DNA of 64,000 nucleotides, taken from contig CACYVC010000005.1 in assembly GCA_902777835.1 (NCBI GenBank), forward strand, positions 1 to 64,000. Reading direction: 5' to 3'. Origin of the DNA: an uncultured Bacteroidales bacterium. Lineage in GTDB: Bacteria; Bacteroidota; Bacteroidia; Bacteroidales; Muribaculaceae. A program made the position numbers and the translations under genes. The notes below the pieces were generated by a model. The model saw nothing but the letters and a program-made list of their open reading frames with translations, had not been told where the DNA came from and did no database searches. Positions within the stretch are counted from its first letter, which is position 1. Every line of letters begins with the position of its first letter. Of the stretch, positions 57,873 through 64,000 are shown piece by piece.

Positions 57873-58931
57873 CTATTTATTGCCGAGCAGTATGTTGTAG
57901 ATTGCTGTCACGTCGGCGCTGGTGATAGAGCCGTCGCCGTCAACGTCGCTGGTTTCGATGTAGGTTTCATCGCCGTTGAGCAGGTAGTTGTACAAACAGG
58001 TGATGTCGGCAACTGTCACATCTCCGTCGCAGTTCACGTCACCAACCATAGCAGTTTCTTGTTGCTCAATCACTTCCATATTCACAAGCCATGAGTTGTC
58101 AGGAAGCTGCATCAGTTGAGTCGCCGACACTTGACCCAGTGTTGGGTTTATCTCATAGAGGTAGCTCTTCTGGTCGTTGAGCACAACAGCCCAGTAGAAC
58201 TTACCGGTGCGCTTATCATAGGTCATAGTGCTAGGGTTAGTCGAGATATTGTCAATGCCTAGGTCGCCCATAGGGAACACTTCAATCTCGCCAATAGCAC
58301 CAGGATCATCGGTGCTGATAGCATAAAGCCATCCCTCCTGACCCACACCATAAAGCACGCCCTGATCACTAAATGCGATGGCAGCCATGGGGATAGAGGC
58401 AGTACCAATAATAGTGCGTGTTGGGGTATTAGTCGAGAAGTCGATCTCGGCGAGCTTGCGGTTCACAACCTGCCAACTCATGTTGAAGTTATAGAAAATA
58501 CCGTAGTTCTTGCCAGTGACGGGGTTATGCGCCATGCCGCAACTCGAGATATAGTTACGATCCATAGAGCTCAAAGTCACTGCCTTAACACGTTGCCAGG
58601 TCTCCATATCGTATTGCACATGATAGAGCACGTAGGTGTAAGCCTGATCAAAATCGTCCCACACTGTCTTGAAGTGGATGCCCTTCATCAGGCCATCCTC
58701 ATAGACAGCACCGCCAAGAGGAGCCTGATACACGTCGCGACCCTCGGTGAGCTTTGTAAGAGTGGCACTGGCGAGGTCAAACTCGTATATGCCCTCCATG
58801 TTGTTGTCGGTTGTCCAGGAGTCGGCTTTCACCACTCCACACAAGAATTTGGGTTGATATTCTCTGGCTTGAGCCATTAAACAGCTGGTAATCACAACCA
58901 GCACAATGCATAAGGTTTTAATTGTGTTCAT
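57873..58931 (-). CDS. Secreted protein with C-terminal dockerin-like domain
   Basis: 352 residues from the ATG at 58931 (signal peptide MNTIKTLCIVLVVITSCLMAQA); the longer frame to 58997 adds a non-signal leader. The first 290 residues look like a beta-propeller-like sequence (IYEFDLASATLTKLTEG; ISSCGMAHNPVTGKNYGIFY; MTYDKRTGKFYWAVVLN). The last 57 residues hold two calcium-binding dockerin repeats: DVNCDGDVTVADITCLYNYLL and DVDGDGSITSADVTAIYNILL. No cohesin is seen in the window, as is usual for dockerins in such bacteria, where partners are unknown. Confidence 0.8.
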   Translation of the reverse strand: MNTIKTLCIVLVVITSCLMAQAREYQPKFLCGVVKADSWTTDNNMEGIYEFDLASATLTKLTEGRDVYQAPLGGAVYEDGLMKGIHFKTVWDDFDQAYTYVLYHVQYDMETWQRVKAVTLSSMDRNYISSCGMAHNPVTGKNYGIFYNFNMSWQVVNRKLAEIDFSTNTPTRTIIGTASIPMAAIAFSDQGVLYGVGQEGWLYAISTDDPGAIGEIEVFPMGDLGIDNISTNPSTMTYDKRTGKFYWAVVLNDQKSYLYEINPTLGQVSATQLMQLPDNSWLVNMEVIEQQETAMVGDVNCDGDVTVADITCLYNYLLNGDETYIETSDVDGDGSITSADVTAIYNILLGNK

Positions 58932-58971
58932 TAAATAAATTGTTTTAGCGATATTAATGTAAATTTGACCG

Positions 58972-58979
58972 CAAAAGTA
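58972..58979 (-). promoter_or_regulatory. Promoter -7 box for the dockerin-like protein
   Basis: TACTTTTG on the minus strand, 40 bases before the ATG at 58931. Confidence 0.6.
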
Positions 58980-59034
58980 CATTATTTTGTCGAACAAATA
59001 GCCAATTTCGATAATTATTTCAATATTTCAAGCT

Positions 59035-59062
59035 TTATTACTACAGCTTTCTGCAGTAATAA
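59035..59062. promoter_or_regulatory. Interrupted palindrome upstream of the EamA gene
   Basis: TTATTACTACAG and CTGCAGTAATAA pair over 12 bases with one mismatch, separated by CTTT. It overlaps the -33 region of the promoter at 59074. Confidence 0.45.
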
Positions 59063-59073
59063 AATATTAGTTG

Positions 59074-59081
59074 TAATTTTG
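59074..59081 (+). promoter_or_regulatory. Promoter -7 box for the second EamA transporter
   Basis: TAATTTTG, 34 bases before the ATG at 59116. Confidence 0.6.
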
Positions 59082-59115
59082 CAACACCAAATTATCACAC
59101 AAAACATCAACACCA

Positions 59116-60015
59116 ATGATAGGCGAAAGAGGTAGAGCACATGTGGGACTGTTATTTGCCATGGTGGCATTTGGCCTAATGTCGCCTCTGAGTAAAGACA
59201 TCATAAATCAAAGTCTCACCGGACTGCAATTGGCAACGCTTCGCATTAGCGGAGCGGCATTGCTATTGTGGTGCGCCGCTCCATTTGCTCCTCGCCAGCA
59301 TGTGCCTCGCCACGACCTGATGCTCATGGCCATTGCTGGACTGTTAGGAGTTGTGATTGCACAAGGTGGGTTTATCGTAGGCGTTGAGCTCACATCGCCC
59401 ATCAACTCGGCCATCGAGGTCACATCGCAACCCATCTTTGCCATGCTCATGGCTGCCATTATCATGCATGAGCACATCACGGTCAAGACTTCGGCAGGCA
59501 TATTTTTAGGTTTTGCCGGTGCTTGCCTGTTGATTATGAGTAATGCCCCACAAGCGGGTCACGCCGCCGACTATCGTGGCGACCTGATAATTCTCGGCAG
59601 CCAGTTGGGGTTTGCTGTTTATCTAACGGTTTTCCCCTCGGTAATACGCCGTTATCATGTGCTCGTATTCAACAAGTGGATGTTCACTTTTGCTGCCATT
59701 GCCATCTTGCCTGTCACTATTCACGAAATGCTCTCGCTTGATGTCCAAGCCATCACTACTCAAGTATTTCTTGAAATCGCATTTATTATTGTGGTGTGTA
59801 CTTTTGTCAACTTCATAATCGTGACCAATGCTCAACGAGTGCTTGCCCCCACCACAGTTAGCACCTACAACTATCTCCAACCACTAATAGCAAGTATTGC
59901 CAGCATTGGCATGGGTCTTGCAACCCTGCGGTGGCAGCACTTCGCCTCTACCCTATTGATATTCACAGGAGTGTGGCTCGTCATCAATAGTAATTCACAC
60001 CATAGGATTAGGTAA
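59116..60015 (+). CDS. EamA/DMT-family transporter
   Basis: 299 residues, about ten membrane helices in two EamA halves: FGLMSPLSKDIINQSLTGLQLATLRISGAALLLW and PINSAIEVTSQPIFAMLMAAIIMHE, then the second repeat ending LLIFTGVWLVIN. It belongs to the RhaT/EamA group of exporters. Substrate unknown. It has its own promoter with a palindrome at the -33 position, suggesting a repressor. Unrelated in position to the first EamA gene at 905. Confidence 0.85.
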   Translation: MIGERGRAHVGLLFAMVAFGLMSPLSKDIINQSLTGLQLATLRISGAALLLWCAAPFAPRQHVPRHDLMLMAIAGLLGVVIAQGGFIVGVELTSPINSAIEVTSQPIFAMLMAAIIMHEHITVKTSAGIFLGFAGACLLIMSNAPQAGHAADYRGDLIILGSQLGFAVYLTVFPSVIRRYHVLVFNKWMFTFAAIAILPVTIHEMLSLDVQAITTQVFLEIAFIIVVCTFVNFIIVTNAQRVLAPTTVSTYNYLQPLIASIASIGMGLATLRWQHFASTLLIFTGVWLVINSNSHHRIR

Positions 60016-60286
60016 TAGACAATACACACAATATGCCTTGCCACAAAAGGCTTGTCATGAAACTGGAGCAACAATCATGCTTGCTCGATTTCACCCTCAG
60101 AAGTCGTAATGATAGGCGATAAATGCTCCAAGCAGATAGGGGAATCGGAAATGGAGCCGATGATAACATCTACATGTCGCACCCATTGAGATTTGACATC
60201 AATCTGGGCATCAAGATAAACCTTGGCAAGTAGATGGAAAGGAATGGAAAGGAATGATAATAATTGCAAGAAAAACAAAAAAGAAA
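60016..60286. other. Spacer without a supported gene
   Basis: 270 bases after the EamA gene. A 67-codon minus-strand frame (60075-60278) has only a TTG start and no recognised family, so it is not called. A weak GCCTT/AAGGC hairpin near 60033 could terminate the EamA transcript. Confidence 0.5.
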
Positions 60287-60318
60287 TTTGCCCAAGCGTG
60301 AAATTCTTGCTAAATTTG
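60287..60318 (+). promoter_or_regulatory. Promoter for the ispD-recG unit
   Basis: TTTG (60287-60290) and TAAATTTG (60311-60318) with a 20-base spacer, 24 bases before the ATG. Confidence 0.75.
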
Positions 60319-60342
60319 CATGATTAATAACTCTGAACGACT

Positions 60343-61041
60343 ATGAGCGAAAACAACAGTAAGCGATATGCAATAATAGTTGCCGGAGGCAGCGGTAAGC
60401 GCTTTGGTAGCGAGGTGCCCAAGCAGTTTTTACCTCTTGAGGGCAAGGCAGTTCTTATGCGCACCATCGAGAAATTTGACCAAGCGGGAGCTACCATCGT
60501 GGTGGTTCTGCCTGCTGAGCATCAGCAGATGTGGATTGATATGTGCAAGGAAAGCAATTTCCCTGTCACCCACACTATTGCCAATGGCGGAAAAACTCGA
60601 TTTGAGTCGGTAAAAAATGGCATCGCAGCCATCGAAAACCTCTGCGCCAGCGACCTTGTGGCAGTGCATGACGGTGTGCGTCCACTTGCTAGCGTAGAAA
60701 TGATAAACCGCTGCTACGACACAGCTCAACAAAGTGGCAGCGCAATTCCTGTAGTCAATCCCAGCGACTCGATTCGCCAGGTACTTGACGACGGCAGCAG
60801 CAAGCAATTATTGCGTTCTTCGCTGAGAGCCGTGCAAACACCACAAACCTTCAAAGCAGAGTTGCTACAAGGCGCCTACGATGTGGAAGAATCACCTCTT
60901 TTCACCGACGATGCCAGCGTGGTTGAAAGTGCTGGGCATCAAGTGACTCTCGTTGAGGGCGAAGTGACAAATATCAAGATTACTACTCCCATAGATATGA
61001 TAATCGCATCGCAAATCATTGCTGATGGAGAAGCTTGCTAA
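60343..61041 (+). CDS. ispD: 2-C-methyl-D-erythritol 4-phosphate cytidylyltransferase
   Basis: 232 residues. The CTP-binding AGGSGKRFGSEVPKQFLPL at the N-terminus, AVHDGVRPLAS and the VQTPQTFK and EGEVTNIKITTPIDM motifs are all diagnostic. It makes CDP-ME in the MEP isoprenoid pathway, upstream of the ispE product (46784). Its 3' end overlaps recG by 17 bases. Confidence 0.95.
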   Translation: MSENNSKRYAIIVAGGSGKRFGSEVPKQFLPLEGKAVLMRTIEKFDQAGATIVVVLPAEHQQMWIDMCKESNFPVTHTIANGGKTRFESVKNGIAAIENLCASDLVAVHDGVRPLASVEMINRCYDTAQQSGSAIPVVNPSDSIRQVLDDGSSKQLLRSSLRAVQTPQTFKAELLQGAYDVEESPLFTDDASVVESAGHQVTLVEGEVTNIKITTPIDMIIASQIIADGEAC

Positions 61042-63121
61042 AACCGACATAAAATACCTGCCTGGAGTGGGACCGAAGCGTGCCGAACTGCTGGGGAAAG
61101 AGCTAGACATTCACACATTTTATGACTTGCTCTACTACTTTCCTTTCCGCTATATCGACCGCTCTACCATCCATAATATCAGCGAGATGCAAGGCGAGAT
61201 GCCTTACATCCAGCTCAAGGGGCATTTTATCTCGTTCGCTCCACAAGGCGAGGGTGCTAAACGTCGCCTTAACGCGCTTTTTACCGACGGCACGGGCACT
61301 ATAGAAGTGGTATGGTTCAACCGTGTGAAATACATCATGGACAACTACCACACCGGTAAGGAGTACATCCTCTTTGGAAAGCCCGCCATCTACAAAAACC
61401 ATTATAATATGGCGCATCCAGAGGTGGATCCTTACAAACCAGAGGCTCTGAACCGAGGACTCGTGGGCGTATATACCCTCACCGAGAAGATGCACAACCG
61501 CAACATCACCACCCGTGTGATGCAGAAAATTGTTAAGGCACTACTTGAGCATCAAGAGTTTAACAGCATCCACGAGACGTTGCCACAGTCCATAATTGAC
61601 CGCTACAAACTCATGCCTCTGCGTGAGGCGCTTTTCAACATACACACCCCACAAAGCATAACCCTACTACAACAAGCACAACGACGGTTGAAATTTGAGG
61701 AATTGTTCTTCCTGCAGATGAACATCCTTAAATACATAAAAGGCCGCAACGCACAAGTGCCAGGGCACATATTCTCACAAGTGGGCGATTATTTCAATAA
61801 CTTTTATAAGAGTTACCTGAAGTTCCCACTTACCGGTGCGCAGAAGCGTGTCATCAAAGAGATTCGCCACGACATGGGCAGTGGCAGGCAGATGAACCGA
61901 CTGCTGCAAGGTGATGTGGGCAGCGGAAAGACAATCGTAGCATTTATGACCATGCTGCTGGCTGCCGACAACGGATATCAAGCGTGCATCATGGCACCCA
62001 CCGAAATCCTTGCAACACAGCACTATGAGAGCATCGGTGAAATGGCGCAGGCGGTTGGGTTGAAAGCAGCATTACTCACTGGTTCCACCCGCAAAAAGGA
62101 ACGCGACAATATTCACGAGCAGCTTATGAGCGGCGAACTCAACATCCTAATCGGCACCCATGCCCTAATTGAAGACACCGTGAAATTCAAGAATTTGGGT
62201 CTTGCCATTATCGACGAGCAGCACCGCTTTGGCGTGGCGCAGCGTGCCAAGCTATGGCGCAAGAACACTACCCCACCCCATGTGCTGGTGATGACGGCGA
62301 CACCCATCCCACGCACCCTTGCTATGACGGTATATGGCGACCTTGACGTGAGCGTCATTGACGAACTCCCACCAGGCCGCAAACCCGTAACCACAGTGCT
62401 TCGCTATGAGAACAACCACATGGCGGTGTATCATTTCATCGGTCAGGAGTTGAAAAAAGGGCGTCAGTGCTACATCGTCTATCCTCTTATAGAGGAAAAC
62501 GAGAAACTCGACCTGCGCGCGCTTGAGGAAGGGTATGAAATTATTCGTGAAAATTTTCCAAGCTATAATGTAGCATATGTTCACGGCAAGATGAAACCCA
62601 GCGAGAAAGACTATCAGATGGGACTTTTTGCAAGCGGCAAAGCGCATATACTCGTCTCTACCACAGTGATTGAGGTGGGTGTGAACGTGCCTAACGCCAG
62701 CGTGATGGTGATTGAGAACGCCGAGCGATTTGGTCTCTCACAGCTGCATCAGCTACGAGGTCGTGTGGGACGCGGAGCCGACCAGAGCTACTGTATCTTG
62801 ATGTCAAAATATAAGGTGACAAAAGAAACGCGCCACCGCCTCGAGGTGATGACGCAGACCAACGACGGCTTTGTGGTAGCCGAGGAGGACATGAAACTGC
62901 GTGGACCAGGTGACATGGAGGGCACGCAGCAGAGCGGCGTAGCGTTCAACCTGCGCATCGCCAACCTCGCCAGCGACGGCATGGTGCTACAAGCCGCCCG
63001 CGACGAGGCGCAACGCATCCTCGACGAGGACTTCGACCTATCCACCCCCGATGGTCAACTCCTCCAGCGCCACATGCGCTTCCTCTTCTCAAGAGAAACC
63101 AACTGGGGAATGATATCCTAA
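61025..63121 (+). CDS. recG: ATP-dependent DNA helicase RecG
   Basis: 698 residues from the ATG at 61025; a TTG six bases earlier is less likely. N-terminal wedge with an OB fold (FPFRYIDRSTIHN ... FISFAPQGEGAKRRL), then helicase motifs: Walker A LLQGDVGSGKTIVAFMT, DEQHRFGVAQRA, MTATPIPRTLAM, VSTTVIEVGVNVPNA and QLRGRVGRG. It remodels stalled forks and Holliday junctions. It overlaps ispD and is probably translationally coupled to it. Confidence 0.97.
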   Translation: MEKLAKTDIKYLPGVGPKRAELLGKELDIHTFYDLLYYFPFRYIDRSTIHNISEMQGEMPYIQLKGHFISFAPQGEGAKRRLNALFTDGTGTIEVVWFNRVKYIMDNYHTGKEYILFGKPAIYKNHYNMAHPEVDPYKPEALNRGLVGVYTLTEKMHNRNITTRVMQKIVKALLEHQEFNSIHETLPQSIIDRYKLMPLREALFNIHTPQSITLLQQAQRRLKFEELFFLQMNILKYIKGRNAQVPGHIFSQVGDYFNNFYKSYLKFPLTGAQKRVIKEIRHDMGSGRQMNRLLQGDVGSGKTIVAFMTMLLAADNGYQACIMAPTEILATQHYESIGEMAQAVGLKAALLTGSTRKKERDNIHEQLMSGELNILIGTHALIEDTVKFKNLGLAIIDEQHRFGVAQRAKLWRKNTTPPHVLVMTATPIPRTLAMTVYGDLDVSVIDELPPGRKPVTTVLRYENNHMAVYHFIGQELKKGRQCYIVYPLIEENEKLDLRALEEGYEIIRENFPSYNVAYVHGKMKPSEKDYQMGLFASGKAHILVSTTVIEVGVNVPNASVMVIENAERFGLSQLHQLRGRVGRGADQSYCILMSKYKVTKETRHRLEVMTQTNDGFVVAEEDMKLRGPGDMEGTQQSGVAFNLRIANLASDGMVLQAARDEAQRILDEDFDLSTPDGQLLQRHMRFLFSRETNWGMIS

Positions 63122-63154
63122 TACACAAGGCATAATTCACAATTGTGATGCGCG

Positions 63155-64000
63155 TTATTCTAATGCTCTCGCCTCTCTCCTAGCGTTGATTTTATCAACG
63201 ATTAGGGCGATGGCTCCGTCGCCAGTCACGTTGCATGCGGTGCCAAAACTGTCCATAGTGATGTAGAGGGCAATCATCAGGGCCTGCTGCTGGGCGTCGA
63301 AGCCTAAGATTGACTGTATCACTCCTAGCGCCGCCATGATAGCTCCGCCAGGCACTCCAGGCGCGGCCACCATCATCACACCGAGCATGAAGATAAAGCC
63401 CGAGAAGATACCCAAGTCAAAAGGCATCCCTGTCATTAACATTAACGCCACAGAGCATGCCACAATCTTCAGACAGCTTCCTGAGAGATGGATGGTGGCA
63501 CACAACGGCACCACGAAACCGGCAATGCCGTCGCTCACTCCATTCTTAAGCGCGCTTTTCAGAGTCACAGGAATAGTCGCTGCGCTCGATGATGTGCCTA
63601 GGGCGGTGAAATATGCAGGCAGCATGTTCCACAGCAGTTTAAACGGATTGCGGCGAGTAATGGCTCCAGCTATACAGTATTGCAGCACAAGCAGGAAGAT
63701 GTGCAGCAAGAATATCACACCAATTATTGAGATAAACACGTTGAGTACATGCCATGCTTGCCCAGTGTGACTCATCTCGAGGAAAATGCCGAAGATATAC
63801 AATGGCAACAGCGGGATAAGCACAACCTCAATGGTCTTGGCAACGATGTCCTTGAATTCGTCGAAACCCGGTTTGAGCGTCTTAGAACCAAAAAATGCTA
63901 TTCCCAATCCCACGGTGAACGCAGTCACCAATGCCGACATCACATCTACCAGCGGCGGGATATTGATAGTGAAGTACGGTTCAAGTGCCTTCACTTCGGC
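63155..64000 (-). CDS. Sodium:dicarboxylate/cation symporter (DAACS family), 5' end outside the window
   Basis: 282 codons are visible, the frame open to the window edge, so the N-terminal 100 or so residues are missing. The helical hairpins and signature segments ALGTSSSAATIPVTLKSA, ATIHLSGSCLKI and GVPGGAIMAALGV, then MDSFGTACNVTGDGAIALIVDK, match GltP/DctA/SstT-type transporters. It imports acidic or small neutral amino acids or dicarboxylates with Na+ or H+. The second signature differs from the usual INMDGT, so the substrate is uncertain. Confidence 0.85.
   Translation of the reverse strand, partial: AEVKALEPYFTINIPPLVDVMSALVTAFTVGLGIAFFGSKTLKPGFDEFKDIVAKTIEVVLIPLLPLYIFGIFLEMSHTGQAWHVLNVFISIIGVIFLLHIFLLVLQYCIAGAITRRNPFKLLWNMLPAYFTALGTSSSAATIPVTLKSALKNGVSDGIAGFVVPLCATIHLSGSCLKIVACSVALMLMTGMPFDLGIFSGFIFMLGVMMVAAPGVPGGAIMAALGVIQSILGFDAQQQALMIALYITMDSFGTACNVTGDGAIALIVDKINARREARALE

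Noticed and set aside
60075-60278. 67-codon minus-strand frame between EamA and ispD
   Set aside because: TTG start, no recognised family, no promoter. It could be a remnant of a gene, but nothing supports calling it.

Overview
The window looks like chromosomal DNA of a Bacteroidales bacterium (Bacteroidota), probably a gut lineage of the Muribaculaceae or Prevotellaceae kind; I cannot fix the family. The evidence is the -7 promoter box TAnnTTTG in front of many genes (often TACCTTTG, TAATTTTG or TAACTTTG), weak Shine-Dalgarno sequences, many lipoproteins and SusD-less outer-membrane beta-barrels, FecI-like ECF sigma factors, DUF4292, DUF4835/PorD and gliding-motility C-terminal domains, and a TPP riboswitch in front of a thiamine TonB receptor with PnuT. 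I see no rRNA, tRNA, CRISPR array, insertion sequence or prophage.

Layout. 1-770 is the 5' part of a secreted protein gene. 905-1780 is a DMT exporter. 12793 down to 1869 is one long, tightly packed minus-strand operon: a FecCD-type metal/cofactor ABC importer (three genes), dut, a TPR protein, a DUF4292 lipoprotein, a FemAB/GNAT-like protein, a polysaccharide flippase, lpxB, and an HD::RpiB fusion. 12885-15526 holds a HAD phosphatase and a His-rich Zn/Cd-type P-type ATPase. 15734-28548 is an envelope-sensing region: two ECF sigma/anti-sigma modules set among four SusD-less TonB-type barrels. One barrel is split by a frame shift, and two barrels share an identical 36-bp upstream element. 28710-34375 holds an M13 peptidase, rlmB, recN and a PorD-like protein. 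34521-36268 is an XRE regulator and 1.1 kb without a gene.

36269-43705 holds uvrA, a lytic transglycosylase, a gliding-motility-domain protein, and a compact three-gene operon: a PepSY-like lipoprotein, a radical SAM/SPASM enzyme, and a lipoprotein with two MYG motifs and a serine-less acyl-carrier-like domain. The last is the best candidate here for an undescribed modification system. 43870-49981 is housekeeping (pseudouridine synthase, dnaJ, grpE, ispE, AlkD-like) plus a third ECF module. 50112-54175 is a TonB receptor with two lipoproteins. 54457-57544 is the thiamine uptake unit under a TPP riboswitch. 57873-64000 holds a dockerin-bearing protein, a second DMT exporter, ispD-recG, and a truncated dicarboxylate symporter.

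The most striking feature outside genes is a family of short tandem arrays with a constant 7-bp period but changing words, in at least a dozen spacers. They often flank a small hairpin, often run into a stop codon, and in one case sit in frame inside a TonB receptor gene (15 units, 105 bp). They resemble in style the heptanucleotide STRR repeats of cyanobacteria. I know of no description of them in Bacteroidales.
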